Shown here: positions 8,306-17,343 of the stretch, piece by piece | How positions within the stretch are numbered: position 1 is the first letter of the stretch | Layout: the number at the start of each line of letters is the position of its first letter | Source: Sphingopyxis sp. HIX | GTDB taxonomy: Bacteria > Pseudomonadota > Alphaproteobacteria > Sphingomonadales > Sphingomonadaceae | Direction of reading: 5' to 3' | Assembly (NCBI RefSeq): GCF_001468285.1 | Contig: NZ_LNSB01000010.1 | Span: forward strand, 45,018 to 109,017 | Length of the DNA: 64,000 nucleotides | The notes under the pieces: model-generated | The model's database searches: none | Told to the model about the DNA's origin: nothing | What the model saw: only the letters and a program-made list of their open reading frames with translations | Made by a program: the position numbers and the translations under genes

Positions 8306-9787
8306 ATGAAATTTTCGGAAACGATATTTGCTCGATTACCGCTTCGCGGCGCTGCGCTCGCGTTGGCGGCACCGCTGCTGCTCGCAGGCTGCCAGGACGG
8401 CGGCTATGGTGAGAAGGAAGTCGCCGCCGCGGGCAGCTGTCCCGAGGGTTTCGGCTGGGCCGAGGGGTTGCAGGCTTATCTCAGCCCGACCGCGACGATG
8501 CCCACCGCGATGAGCGCCGATGCCGACGACTGCCTGTTCAACCAATGGTCGTGGGAGGCCTTCGTCTGGGCCAATGCGCCGATCGACGGCACCCCGCGCT
8601 TCCTGACCTGGCAGGTGCCCGACGACCTGCTGACCAACACCAGCGAAGTGCCGCGCACCTCGCTGCTGCGGCTCGACGTGCATATGAAGCCGATCCACAT
8701 GGGCGCGAACGCGCCCAGCCAGGACGGCGCGATCGTCGAGGCCGACGGCAGCATGCTGATCGGGCCGAACGGCTATCCGGTCTATGCATCGAGCCATATG
8801 ACCTCGAATTATTTCGATACGGTCAAACGCAATCTGATCGCCACCGGTGCCTATCAGAACAACCCCAACCAGGACGATTATTTCAGCGTCGGCGACGCGA
8901 TCGTGAAGGCGACCTGGTACCGGCTCGCCGCGGGCGAGGCCGCGCCCGCGGGCGCCTATACGACGCAGGCCGAGGTGCCGGTGCTGCAGAATAACTGCAC
9001 CGGCGGCAGCTGCGCCGTGGTGCCGAGCGGGAAATATGAGACGGTCACCGTCGCGCTCGTCGGCATGCACGTCGTCGGCTATACCGAAAACCATCCCGAG
9101 TTCGTCTGGGCAACCTTCGAGCACAAGCTCAATGCGCCGATGTTCCCGGACAATACCTTCGTGTTCGACGCGAGCCAGAGCAACCCGAACAACTTCACCT
9201 TCTACAAGGCGGGGACGCCCTATTCGCAGGCCGCCTTGCTGGTCGAAACCAACACCAACCCGGCGACGGTGACCTTCGATGGCACGACGGGCAAATTCTC
9301 GCCGGTGACGCAGGTCGTCCAGATGAACCAGACCGGCGGCGACACCCAGCCGAACGGCCCCGCGAACATCACCGCGATCAACACCGCGTCGCAGGGCGCA
9401 GCGAAGAATTTCCCGAACAACTCACCGCTCCAGAATTACAATCTGATCGGCACCGCATGGTTCAAGCCCAACACCTATGTCACCACCAATCCGAATTGGG
9501 CGAACCTCAACCAGACCAACGCGGTCGGCGCGATCAGCCTGATGAACACGACGGCCGAGACTTTCCTGCAAAGCGCCAAGGGGCAGCAGGGCAATAATTG
9601 CTTCGAATGCCACAGCGCGACGAGCTTCTCCTACAACGGCATCCAGCCCAAGGCGCTGACGCCGCGCCGCGTCGCGATCAGCCACATGGTCGCGATGGGC
9701 TCGCCCTATGAGGTGCCCAACACGCTGCCGGTGAAAGCGGGCGGAGCCGCACCGGCGCCGGCCGCGAAAGCGCCGCCGAAAAAATAG
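8306..9787 (+). CDS. Secreted lipoprotein with a C-terminal CxxCH heme motif
   Basis: A 493-residue exported protein. It has a lipoprotein signal (LLLAGC, Cys about 29), a long soluble body with motifs such as NQWSWEAFVWAN, and near the end NNCFECHSA, a CxxCH class-c heme-binding motif at about 432-436, followed by an Ala/Pro/Lys-rich tail. This suggests an envelope-anchored single-heme redox protein, but the body matches no family I can name. GGGGGAGG upstream supports the ATG at 8306. It is monocistronic, with a TATAAT box upstream and a terminator hairpin after it. Confidence 0.6.
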   Translation: MKFSETIFARLPLRGAALALAAPLLLAGCQDGGYGEKEVAAAGSCPEGFGWAEGLQAYLSPTATMPTAMSADADDCLFNQWSWEAFVWANAPIDGTPRFLTWQVPDDLLTNTSEVPRTSLLRLDVHMKPIHMGANAPSQDGAIVEADGSMLIGPNGYPVYASSHMTSNYFDTVKRNLIATGAYQNNPNQDDYFSVGDAIVKATWYRLAAGEAAPAGAYTTQAEVPVLQNNCTGGSCAVVPSGKYETVTVALVGMHVVGYTENHPEFVWATFEHKLNAPMFPDNTFVFDASQSNPNNFTFYKAGTPYSQAALLVETNTNPATVTFDGTTGKFSPVTQVVQMNQTGGDTQPNGPANITAINTASQGAAKNFPNNSPLQNYNLIGTAWFKPNTYVTTNPNWANLNQTNAVGAISLMNTTAETFLQSAKGQQGNNCFECHSATSFSYNGIQPKALTPRRVAISHMVAMGSPYEVPNTLPVKAGGAAPAPAAKAPPKK

Positions 9788-9810
9788 AGCTGCACTGGGT
9801 CGCAGTCGCG

Positions 9811-9849
9811 TAACCCCGGGTCCAACATGGGCCCGGGGTTATGTGTTTT
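9811..9849 (+). terminator. Rho-independent terminator after the heme lipoprotein gene
   Basis: Perfect 10-bp stem TAACCCCGGG (9811-9820) with its complement at 9832-9841, an 11-nt loop, followed by TGTGTTTT. It lies 24 bp after the stop of the gene ending at 9787. Confidence 0.7.
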
Positions 9850-9945
9850 GAGGCGAATGGCCGGTTTGAGGTGGGAAAAAGACGCTCTTAATCCGCCTCC
9901 GCCCCTATGCGCCCCTTCATCCCGGCCGCCGGGCCGATCCAACGC

Positions 9946-11157
9946 TCAGCCCGGATTCGCATTCTTCCAGTCGCGCCGGATCTTCTTGGCGAGGCTCCAT
10001 TTATGGACCTCGGTCGGGCCGTCATAGATGCGAAAGGCGCGGACTTCGCGGAACACCTGTTCGACGATCGTCTTGTCGGTGACCCCGGTGCCGCCCATCA
10101 CCTGGACGCAGCGGTCGGCGATGCGCATCAGCGCCTCCGACACCGCGACCTTCGCCATCGAGCTTTCGGCGGTGCCGAGATCGCCGGTGTCGAGCACCTC
10201 GGCGCACCAGCGGATCATCAGTTCGGCCTGCTTCAGGTCGATCAGATTTTCGGCGAGCATGAAGCCGACGCCCTCATGGTCGATCAGCGGCTTGCCGAAG
10301 GCGGTGCGGCGGTTGGCATAGTCGGTCGCGATCTCGTGCGCGCGCTGGCAGGCACCGTGCCAGCGCATGCAGTGCGAGAGGCGCGCGGGGCTGAGGCGCA
10401 CCTGTGCATATTTGAAGCCCTCGCCCGCCTCGCCGAGCATCTGGTCGGCGGGAACGCGCAGATTGTCGATGATCACGGTGGCATGGCCGCCGGGCATCGA
10501 GCTGTCGATCGTGTTCGGCACATGCTCGATGCGGATCGCCGGATCGGGCAGGTCGACGAGGAACATGCACGCACCGCCGCCCGCGGCGACATCCTCGGCC
10601 CTGGCCATGACGATGCCGACCTTCGCGCCGTCGGCGCCGGTGATGAAGCATTTGCGGCCGTTGATCACCCAGTGATTGCCGTCCATGCGGCAGCTGGTCT
10701 TCATCATCGACGGGTCGGAGCCCGCGCCGCCCTCTTCGGCGGGTTCGGTCATGAAGAAGGCCGAGCGCGCGTGACCCTGCACCAGCTGGTCGAGGAAGCG
10801 CGCCTTGAGCTCGGGACTGCCGACCTTGCCGAGGAGGTACATATTGCCCTCGTCGGGCGCCGCGGTGTTGCACGCGAGCGGGCCGAGCGGCGAGAGGCCG
10901 GTCTTCTGCAGCACATACGCCGTCTCGACCTGCGTCAGATGGTCGCCATCGGACAGGATATGCGGAGTGAGCACCCCCGCGGCGCGCGCCCTGGCCTTGA
11001 GTTCGTCGACGAGGTCGTCGGTCGGGGCGCCGTGATGATCGCGGCGCGGGTCGCTCTCATAAGGAGCCACGACGGTGCGGACGAAGGCTTCGACGCGTTC
11101 GCCGATCTCGAGCGCACGATCCGAGACGGTCGCGGCGGCGGCTTGCTGATGGCTCAT
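9946..11157 (-). CDS. Acyl-CoA dehydrogenase family protein
   Basis: A 403-residue flavoprotein of the acyl-CoA dehydrogenase family. Family motifs are visible: the FAD/substrate segment FFMTEPAEEGGAGSDP, the AQVRLSPARLSHCMRW helix, and the C-terminal QVMGGTGVTDKTIVEQVFREVRAFRIYDGPTEVH region. Members oxidise acyl-CoA to enoyl-CoA and pass electrons to ETF. The ATG at 11157 has GGGGAG 7 nt upstream; the in-frame extension to 11277 is shadow. No beta-oxidation partner is adjacent, so the substrate is open. Confidence 0.9.
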   Translation of the reverse strand: MSHQQAAAATVSDRALEIGERVEAFVRTVVAPYESDPRRDHHGAPTDDLVDELKARARAAGVLTPHILSDGDHLTQVETAYVLQKTGLSPLGPLACNTAAPDEGNMYLLGKVGSPELKARFLDQLVQGHARSAFFMTEPAEEGGAGSDPSMMKTSCRMDGNHWVINGRKCFITGADGAKVGIVMARAEDVAAGGGACMFLVDLPDPAIRIEHVPNTIDSSMPGGHATVIIDNLRVPADQMLGEAGEGFKYAQVRLSPARLSHCMRWHGACQRAHEIATDYANRRTAFGKPLIDHEGVGFMLAENLIDLKQAELMIRWCAEVLDTGDLGTAESSMAKVAVSEALMRIADRCVQVMGGTGVTDKTIVEQVFREVRAFRIYDGPTEVHKWSLAKKIRRDWKNANPG

Positions 11158-11238
11158 TACCTGGCTCCCCAAATTGTCGGGGACCCGTTGGATCATTTGA
11201 TCCGGCAGGGCAAGCGCTTCGCCATCGAAGCATCGCGC

Positions 11239-11278
11239 AAAAAAAAAGGATGCCCCGGTCGTGGGGGACCGGGGCATC
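11239..11278 (-). terminator. Rho-independent terminator of flagellin gene
   Basis: On the minus strand a perfect 12-bp stem (arms 11267-11278 and 11249-11260, GATGCCCCGGTC-type) is followed by nine U residues (A-run 11239-11247 on plus). It lies about 60 bp past the fliC stop and just before the acyl-CoA dehydrogenase start. Confidence 0.92.
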
Positions 11279-11337
11279 GCATCGGGCTACTTAAGGGACC
11301 AACCAAATATAGCCCGAACTCGGGTACTCTTTACCGC

Positions 11338-12150
11338 TTAGCGCAGCAGGTTCATCACGCCCTGCTGGCTCTGGTTCGCCTGGGCGAGCATCGCGGTCGA
11401 CGCCTGGGCCAGGATGCCGGCGGCGGCGAGGTTGGTCGATTCCACCGAGAAATCGGCGTCTTCGATGCGCGACTTCGATTCCGACAGATTCGTGACGGTC
11501 GCCGTCAAATTGTCGACAGCCGAAGTCAGGCGGTTCTGCTGGGCACCCAGGTTGGCGCGTTCGGTGGCGATCGTCTGGATCGCGGTGTCGAGCGTCGCGA
11601 GCGCACCCGACGCACCGGCCGCGGTCGAGAAGTCGAGGCCGTCGACGCCGAGGCCGGCGGCCTGGAGGTCGGCGATCGCGACGTTCACGACTTCGCCGTC
11701 GTTGAGGCCGGTCTGGATGTCGAGGTCGGCAGTGCCGTCGAGCAGCGCGGTGCCGTTGAAGGTCGTGCGCGTCGCAACGTCGTCGATCTGCGCGATCAGC
11801 GCGGTGACTTCGGTCTGGACCGCAGTGCGGTCGTCGTCGCCCATCGTGCCGGTCGAAGCCTGCATCGCCAGTTCGCGCATACGGACCAGGATGTCCGCGA
11901 TGCTGCCGGCGGCGCTGTCGGCGGTCTGCGCCAGCGAGATGCCGTCATTGGCGTTGCGGACCGCCTGCGTCAGGCCACGGACGCTGGCGTCCATGCGGGT
12001 CGCGATGGCGAGGCCGGCAGCGTCGTCCTTGGCGCTGTTGATGCGCTTGCCGCTCGACAGGCGTTCCATCGCCTGCGACTGCATGCGCTCGGCAACACGC
12101 GAGTTATTCTGGGCGCGAAGCGCGCTCACATTGGTGTTGATAACAGTCAT
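11338..12150 (-). CDS. fliC: Flagellin
   Basis: The 270-residue filament subunit. The N-terminal D0/D1 helices ([36 protein letters not shown]) and C-terminal D1/D0 helices ([29 protein letters not shown]) are complete, with FNGTALLDG between them. The surface-exposed centre is almost absent, so this is a minimal short flagellin. The ATG at 12150 has AAGGGAA upstream. A sigma-28-like promoter lies 68 bp upstream and a strong terminator downstream, so it is a single-gene unit. It is the only flagellin gene in the window, and no flaF or flbT is seen. Confidence 0.96.
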   Translation of the reverse strand: MTVINTNVSALRAQNNSRVAERMQSQAMERLSSGKRINSAKDDAAGLAIATRMDASVRGLTQAVRNANDGISLAQTADSAAGSIADILVRMRELAMQASTGTMGDDDRTAVQTEVTALIAQIDDVATRTTFNGTALLDGTADLDIQTGLNDGEVVNVAIADLQAAGLGVDGLDFSTAAGASGALATLDTAIQTIATERANLGAQQNRLTSAVDNLTATVTNLSESKSRIEDADFSVESTNLAAAGILAQASTAMLAQANQSQQGVMNLLR

Positions 12151-12217
12151 AAGTTCCCTTTCCGGCCCCCCAAGGGCCATTCCCATGGTGTGCGGCTCGG
12201 CGAGCTTCACGATTGCA

Positions 12218-12244
12218 GTAACGGCGGGGGCGCCGGGGGCTTAA
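12218..12244 (-). promoter_or_regulatory. Sigma-28 (FliA) promoter of fliC
   Basis: On the minus strand TTAA-N15-GCCGTTAC, close to the sigma-28 consensus TAAA-N15-GCCGATAA and nearly identical to the sites before fliD, motA and flgM. The -10 box ends about 68 bp before the fliC ATG. Confidence 0.7.
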
Positions 12245-12253
12245 GCGCGGCAC

Positions 12254-12267
12254 GTCAAAAAATTGCC
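12254..12267. promoter_or_regulatory. Candidate activator (enhancer) site upstream of fliE
   Basis: GTCA-N6-TGCC, one base from the palindrome GTCA-N6-TGAC also found near the flgA/flgB and transglycosylase sigma-54 promoters. It lies 63 bp before the fliE sigma-54 promoter. Inferred binding site for the sigma-54 activator; not a known consensus. Confidence 0.3.
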
Positions 12268-12330
12268 GGACAGGGTTAATCGCGCTGGCCGATCGCAGCC
12301 ATGCCCATGTTTTCCAACGATATAAATTTT

Positions 12331-12346
12331 TGGCACGCGCTTTGCA
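12331..12346 (+). promoter_or_regulatory. Sigma-54 promoter of the fliE operon
   Basis: TGGCAC-N5-TTGCA, a full match to the -24/-12 consensus with GG and GC at the correct spacing. It lies about 50 bp before fliE and probably drives the run of overlapping genes through flhB. Confidence 0.9.
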
Positions 12347-12395
12347 TTACTCTCTGCGTGCGGCGCGATGCCGCGTCTCGAGACGGATGAAAGCC

Positions 12396-12737
12396 ATGAG
12401 CACGATTGACCAGAGCCGGCTGCTGCAGATGCGCAGTTCGATCCTCAATCAGAACGAAGCGCTGCAGCGCGCCGCCGGCCGCGGCGCCGCCGGCGGCGTC
12501 GACAGCGCCGCGGGAACCCCCGATTTCGGATCGGCGATCTCGGCCGCGCTGCAACAGGTCAACGCCCAGCAGTCGAAGGCGAGCGAGATGACCGAAGCCT
12601 ATGAGCGCGGCGACACGCACGACATCGTGAGCGTGATGATCGAGCGCCAGAAGGCCTCGCTCGGCTTCGAGACCACGTTGCAGGTCCGCAACAAGCTGTT
12701 GTCCGCGTACCGCGACATCATGAACATGCCGGTGTAA
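12396..12737 (+). CDS. fliE: Flagellar MS-ring/rod adaptor FliE
   Basis: A 113-residue FliE, which joins the MS-ring to the proximal rod. The conserved C-terminal part is clear: DTHDIVSVMIERQKASLGFETTLQVRNKLLSAYRDIMNMPV. An ATG at 12387 (three residues longer) is an equal alternative; the frame that begins at 12330 overlaps the sigma-54 promoter and cannot be the start. First gene of the fliE-flhB unit, 3 nt before fliF. Confidence 0.93.
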   Translation: MSTIDQSRLLQMRSSILNQNEALQRAAGRGAAGGVDSAAGTPDFGSAISAALQQVNAQQSKASEMTEAYERGDTHDIVSVMIERQKASLGFETTLQVRNKLLSAYRDIMNMPV

Positions 12738-12740
12738 TCC

Positions 12741-14396
12741 ATGTCCGATACCCAGATCCTGAGCCCCGTCGACGCGGGCGCCGACCGCCGCCTCCCCGTC
12801 CCTGCCATGGGCGGCCGTTTCGCCCCCGTGCAGCAGTTCATCCGCCAGCCCGCGGTCCAGCGCGCTTTGCCCGCGATCGCCACGACTGCCGCGATCGGCA
12901 TCGCCGCGCTCGCCTATTTCGCAACCGCCGCGGCGCCGCAGACGCAGCTGTTCGCCGGACTCGCCGACGCCGACAAGGCCGCGGTCGCCGACGCGCTGAC
13001 AGCGCAGGGCATCGGGCATACGATCGATCCCACCACCGGCGCGCTCACCGTCGACGCCGACAAACTCCACCAGGCGCGCATCGCGCTCGCCGGCCAGGGC
13101 CTGCCCAAGGCGTCGGCCGACGGCAGCGAGATGATCGGCGCTTTGCCGATGGGCGCGAGCCGCGCGATCGAGGGCGAGACGCTGCGCGGCGCGCGCGAAG
13201 CCGACCTCGCGCGCACGATCGAAGCCATCGACGCCGTCAAGGGCGCGCGCGTCCATATCGCCGCCGCGGAACCCAGCCTGTTCGTCCGCGAGGACAAGCC
13301 CGCCACGGCCTCGGTGATGCTCACGCTCCAGAACGGCCGCAGCCTCAGCGACGGCCAGGTGCAGGCGATCCGCTTCCTCGTCGCCTCGTCGGTGCCGGGG
13401 ATGAACGCCGACCAGGTGTCGGTGATCGACCAGCGCGGCGCGCTCCTCTCGGACTCGGCGACGTCGGGCGACATGCAGGCGTTCCAGCTCCAGACGCAGA
13501 TGGAGGACCGCTACCGCCGCGCGCTCGACAGCCTGCTCGGCCCGATGCTCGGCGCCGGCAACTACACCGTCGAGGTCCACGCCGACGTCGACATGTCCGA
13601 AAGCCAGGCGACGCGCGAAAGCTTTCCCGAAAACGACCGCGCGCTCACCAGCGAGATGGTCACCCGCTCGGTCAGCGGCCAGGGCGACGTGCCCGCGGTC
13701 GGCATCCCCGGCGCGCTGTCGAACCAGCCGCCGCCGGCCTCGGCGCTGAACCAGACCCCGAACGGCACCGCCCCCGGCGCCCCCGCCCCGACGACGCAGA
13801 GCAACGAGAATGCCCAGCGCGCTTACGAAGTCGGCCGCGAGATTTCGGTCACCCACCGCCCGCAGGGCCAGCTGCGCCGCGTGTCGGTCGCGGTCGCGCT
13901 CAACCAGGGGCCGAAGGCGCTGACCCGCGCCGACATCACCAAGATCGACGGCCTCGTGAAGGGCGCGGTCGGTTTCGACGCCGCGCGCGGCGACCAGGTC
14001 GCGATCAGCCAGCGCCCCTTCGCCAAGGTCGAGGACATGTCGCCCGCCTTCTACGAACAGGGCTGGTTCCTGCCGCTGGTCAAGCAGATCGGCGCCGTGC
14101 TCGTCGCGCTCCTCGCCTTCTTCTTCATCGGCCGCCCGCTGATCAAGGCCGCCAAGGCCCGCGCCGCCGCGCGCGCGGAACGCGACGCTGCGCTCGAGGA
14201 ATCGCTGATGGCGGCGGCCGAGGGCGGTAACCCCGCCCTGCCCCGTCCGCGCGGCCGCGAAATCACGCTCGAGATGATCGAGGCCGCGCCGAGCTACGAA
14301 GACCGCGCCAATCTGGTCCGCGCTTTCGTCCGCCAGGACTCGGCACGCGCGGCGGTCGTCGTGCGCCAGCTGATGCAGGAGGGCGCCCGTGGCTGA
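12741..14396 (+). CDS. fliF: Flagellar MS-ring protein FliF
   Basis: The 551-residue MS-ring subunit in the inner membrane. TM helices lie at about 42-62 and 446-466. Between them are the YscJ/FliF ring-building domain (QLFAGLADADKAAVADALTAQGI; ALPMGASRAIEGETLRGAREADLARTIEAI) and an Ala/Pro-rich insert around residues 325-355. The cytoplasmic C-terminus (ITLEMIEAAPSYEDRANLVRAFVRQDSARAAVVVRQLM) is the FliG-binding tail. Its stop overlaps the GTG start of fliG. Confidence 0.97.
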   Translation: MSDTQILSPVDAGADRRLPVPAMGGRFAPVQQFIRQPAVQRALPAIATTAAIGIAALAYFATAAAPQTQLFAGLADADKAAVADALTAQGIGHTIDPTTGALTVDADKLHQARIALAGQGLPKASADGSEMIGALPMGASRAIEGETLRGAREADLARTIEAIDAVKGARVHIAAAEPSLFVREDKPATASVMLTLQNGRSLSDGQVQAIRFLVASSVPGMNADQVSVIDQRGALLSDSATSGDMQAFQLQTQMEDRYRRALDSLLGPMLGAGNYTVEVHADVDMSESQATRESFPENDRALTSEMVTRSVSGQGDVPAVGIPGALSNQPPPASALNQTPNGTAPGAPAPTTQSNENAQRAYEVGREISVTHRPQGQLRRVSVAVALNQGPKALTRADITKIDGLVKGAVGFDAARGDQVAISQRPFAKVEDMSPAFYEQGWFLPLVKQIGAVLVALLAFFFIGRPLIKAAKARAAARAERDAALEESLMAAAEGGNPALPRPRGREITLEMIEAAPSYEDRANLVRAFVRQDSARAAVVVRQLMQEGARG

Positions 14397-15423
14397 TCTC
14401 GACGCCGACCTCGGCACCCCGCCCGCCAAGGCCGAGGTCGAAGGATCGGCCGCCGCCGCGATCCTGCTGATGCTGCTCGACGAGAGCGAAGCGGCGACGA
14501 TCCTGAAGCATCTCGATCCCGCCGAAGTGCGCCAGCTCGCCAAGGGCATGTTCGACGCCGCCAACGCCACCGAAGTGCAGATCGAGCATGCGCTCGACCG
14601 CTTCGTGACGCGCAGCCGCTCGGTGAGCGCGCTCAGCGTCGGCGCCGACACGCGCATCCGCACCGTCATCAACCAGGCCGTGGGCAACGTCCGCGCCGAC
14701 AATATCCTCGCCGCCGTCGCGCCGCAATCGAGCGCCGCGTCGCTCGAAATGCTGCGCTGGATGGATGTCGATGCCATCAGTGGATTGCTCGCCAGCGAAC
14801 ATCCGCAGGTCGGCGCGCTGATCCTGTCGGTGCTGGTCCCCGACATTGCGGCGCGCGCGATCGAGACGCTCGACGAAGTGCTGCAGGCCGATCTGGTGCT
14901 GCGCGCGGCGCAGCTGTCGTCGGTCCCTGCCGCGGCGATCGAGGATCTGGAATCGGTGCTCGCCGCCGCCAATGTCGGCGGCCAGCGGGTGGCGAAGCAA
15001 GCGATCGGCGGCCCGAGCGACGTCGCCAAGATCATGAAGAAGATGCCCAAATCGCTGTCGGAACGCACGATCCGCAACCTGAAGAAGGCCGACCGCCAGC
15101 TCGCTCAGACGATCGAGGAAGAGATGTTCATCTTCGAGAATCTCCGCGACCTCGACCTCCGCAGCCTCGGCACCATCCTGCGCGGCGTCGATGCCTCGCA
15201 GCTGTCGATTGCGCTCAAGGGTGCCGACGACGACATGGTCGACCTCTGCCTCTCGACGATGTCGCAGCGCGCGTCGGAAACGATCCGCGACGAAATGGCC
15301 GAGATGACGATGGTCAAGCGCACCGACGTCGACGACGCGCAGAAGGCGATCATGACGATCGTCCGCCAGATGGCCGCCTCGGGCGAGATCATGATCGCGG
15401 GCGCGGGCGACGATTATGTCTGA
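14389..15423 (+). CDS. fliG: Flagellar motor switch protein FliG
   Basis: The 344-residue rotor protein that couples the stator to the switch. N-terminal (AAAILLMLLDESEAATILKHLDPAEVRQLAKGM), middle (EHPQ-containing) and C-terminal torque domains are all present. The charged torque helix is near the end (RASETIRDEMAEMTMVKRTDVDDAQKAIM). GTG start at 14389 with GGAGGG upstream, overlapping the fliF stop; the end overlaps fliH. Confidence 0.97.
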   Translation: MADLDADLGTPPAKAEVEGSAAAAILLMLLDESEAATILKHLDPAEVRQLAKGMFDAANATEVQIEHALDRFVTRSRSVSALSVGADTRIRTVINQAVGNVRADNILAAVAPQSSAASLEMLRWMDVDAISGLLASEHPQVGALILSVLVPDIAARAIETLDEVLQADLVLRAAQLSSVPAAAIEDLESVLAAANVGGQRVAKQAIGGPSDVAKIMKKMPKSLSERTIRNLKKADRQLAQTIEEEMFIFENLRDLDLRSLGTILRGVDASQLSIALKGADDDMVDLCLSTMSQRASETIRDEMAEMTMVKRTDVDDAQKAIMTIVRQMAASGEIMIAGAGDDYV

Positions 15424-16015
15424 CCCGCATTTCGCCCCCACCCCGCTCGCGATGGCGATGGCGCGTCAGGGCGGCTTCCGCCCGATGTCCTTCGACCCTG
15501 CGGTGCGCGACGCCGAGGCCGAAGCCGCCGCGCATGTGCCCGCCGAGGTCGAAGCCGGCGAAGACCCCTTCGAAAAGGGCCTCGCCGAGGGCCAGCGCCT
15601 CGCCGAAGCGGGTTTTGCGGTCGAGCGCGGCCAGCTGCTCGCGCTCGTCGCGGGCGCCGAGGCGCTGCAGGACGAACCGAGCGAAGAACTGGCGCAGCTG
15701 ATCGCCGAGACCGTCGAGCGGCTGGTGCGCCAGATCGTCGCCGAAGCGCCGATCGACGCCATGTGGCTCAAGGATCAGGCCGAAACCGCCGCCGCGCTGG
15801 TATCGGAAGCCGACAAGGCGCGCACCCTGTGGGTCCACCCGCAGGACGCCGCGTTGCTGATGGACGCCGACATTCGCCTGCCCGTCGCCGCCGACCCCGT
15901 CATGATGCGCGGAACCGTGCGCATCGAGAGTTCGGCGGGCTGGATCGAGCACGGCCGCGCCGTCTATCTGGGCGAACTCCGCGCCGCATTGGGCCGCGAG
16001 GAAGCCAGCGCATGA
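15416..16015 (+). CDS. fliH: Flagellar export regulator FliH
   Basis: A 199-residue protein in the FliH position between fliG and fliI. The C-terminal half has the FliH/YscL-type core (ETVERLVRQIVAEAPID, then a beta-rich WVHPQDAALL...SSAGWIEHG) that forms the peripheral stalk holding FliI; the N-terminus is low-complexity and acidic. It overlaps fliG by 8 nt, and its stop overlaps the fliI ATG. Confidence 0.88.
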   Translation: MSDPHFAPTPLAMAMARQGGFRPMSFDPAVRDAEAEAAAHVPAEVEAGEDPFEKGLAEGQRLAEAGFAVERGQLLALVAGAEALQDEPSEELAQLIAETVERLVRQIVAEAPIDAMWLKDQAETAAALVSEADKARTLWVHPQDAALLMDADIRLPVAADPVMMRGTVRIESSAGWIEHGRAVYLGELRAALGREEASA

Positions 16016-17343
16016 CGCGCCGCCTCGCCCTGTCGGCGCAGCAATTGCTCGCCCCCGTCGATATCGCCAAGGCGAGCCCGCGCCGCATCGGCACGCTCGT
16101 CGCGCACGAGGGCATCATGCTCGAAGTGTCGGGTTTCCCGCAGCCGCTGGGCAGCAACGTCCGAATCAAGTCGGCCGACAACGACTATGTCTATGGCGAG
16201 GTCGTCGGATTCCGCGGCCACCGCAGCCTCGTCCTGCCCTTCGACATGAACAAGCCGCTGGTCACCGGCGCGCCGGTCGAGCCGCATGGCGCGAGCTCGA
16301 TGGTCCCCGTCGGCAAGGCCTTGCTCGGCCGCATCATGGACGCACAGGGCAATCCGCTCGACGGCCGCCCGCCGGTCAAGTCGCAGTTCACCTGGCCGCT
16401 CGCCGGGCGCAAGGTCAACCCGCTGCGCCGCGGCCGCGTCACCCGCCCGCTCGACATGGGCGTGCGCGCGATCAACGGGCTGCTTACCGTCGGCGAAGGC
16501 CAGCGCGTCGCGATCATCGCAGGCTCGGGCGTCGGCAAATCGGTGCTGATGGGCCAGATGATCGCGGGGACCGACTGCGACGTGATCGTCGTCGGGCTGA
16601 TCGGCGAGCGCAGCCGCGAAGTCAGCGACTTCGTCGAGACCAAGCTGCCCCCCGAAGTGCGCAAGAAATCGGTCGTCGTCGCGGTCCCCGCCGACCACCC
16701 GCCGCTGCTGCGCCTGCGCGCCGCGATGCGCGCGACCGCGATCGCCGAAGCCTTTCGCGACGAGGGCAAGAAGGTGCTCCTGCTGATCGACAGCCTGACC
16801 CGCGTCGCGCATGCGCAGCGCGAGATCGGGCTGACCTTGGGCGAACCGCCGACGATGAAGGGCTATCCGCCCTCGGTCTTCGCGCTGATCCCCTCGCTGT
16901 GCGAACGCGCCGGCATCGACAAGGCGACCGGCGGATCGGTCACCGCGCTGTACACGGTGCTCGCCGACGGCGGCGACATCGAAGATCCGGTGGTCGACAG
17001 CGCGCGTGCGATCGTCGACGGCCACATCATCCTGTCGCGCGCCATGGCCGAACAGGGCGTCTATCCCGCGATCGACGTCGCGCGCTCGCTCTCGCGCACG
17101 ATGGTCGACTCGGTCGACCCCGAGCATGCCGCCGCCGCCGCGCGCTTCCGCCAGCTCTGGTCGGCGTATGAAGAGAACCGCGATCTGATGCTGATGGGCG
17201 CCTATGTCGCCGGCGGCGACCCGGTGCTCGACGAGGCGATCATGCGCCGCGCCGACCAGCTCGCTTTCGTATCGCAGGGCGCCAAGGCCCAGGTCGATTT
17301 CACCACCTCTCGCCAAACCCTAGTTGAAGGATATAGTGCATGA
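16012..17343 (+). CDS. fliI: Flagellar export ATPase FliI
   Basis: The 443-residue ATPase of the flagellar type III export apparatus, related to the F1 beta subunit. Walker A AGSGVGKS is at about 170-177, GLIGERSREVSDF follows, and Walker B is in VLLLIDSLTRVAHAQREI. The ATG at 16012 overlaps the fliH stop; a longer in-frame extension upstream lies inside fliH and is shadow. Confidence 0.97.
   Translation: MTRRLALSAQQLLAPVDIAKASPRRIGTLVAHEGIMLEVSGFPQPLGSNVRIKSADNDYVYGEVVGFRGHRSLVLPFDMNKPLVTGAPVEPHGASSMVPVGKALLGRIMDAQGNPLDGRPPVKSQFTWPLAGRKVNPLRRGRVTRPLDMGVRAINGLLTVGEGQRVAIIAGSGVGKSVLMGQMIAGTDCDVIVVGLIGERSREVSDFVETKLPPEVRKKSVVVAVPADHPPLLRLRAAMRATAIAEAFRDEGKKVLLLIDSLTRVAHAQREIGLTLGEPPTMKGYPPSVFALIPSLCERAGIDKATGGSVTALYTVLADGGDIEDPVVDSARAIVDGHIILSRAMAEQGVYPAIDVARSLSRTMVDSVDPEHAAAAARFRQLWSAYEENRDLMLMGAYVAGGDPVLDEAIMRRADQLAFVSQGAKAQVDFTTSRQTLVEGYSA

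Noticed and set aside
12251..12266. GGCAC...TTGC near 12250 as a second sigma-54 promoter
   Set aside because: The distance between the GG and GC elements is about 4 bp too long for sigma-54.
9907..12279. A 790-codon open frame on the plus strand opposite the acyl-CoA dehydrogenase and fliC
   Set aside because: Spans two unrelated genes and a terminator on the other strand; translation has no family features.
12276..15077. A 933-codon open frame on the minus strand opposite fliE, fliF and fliG
   Set aside because: Antisense shadow with repeated Arg/Asp/His runs; the plus-strand genes are certain.
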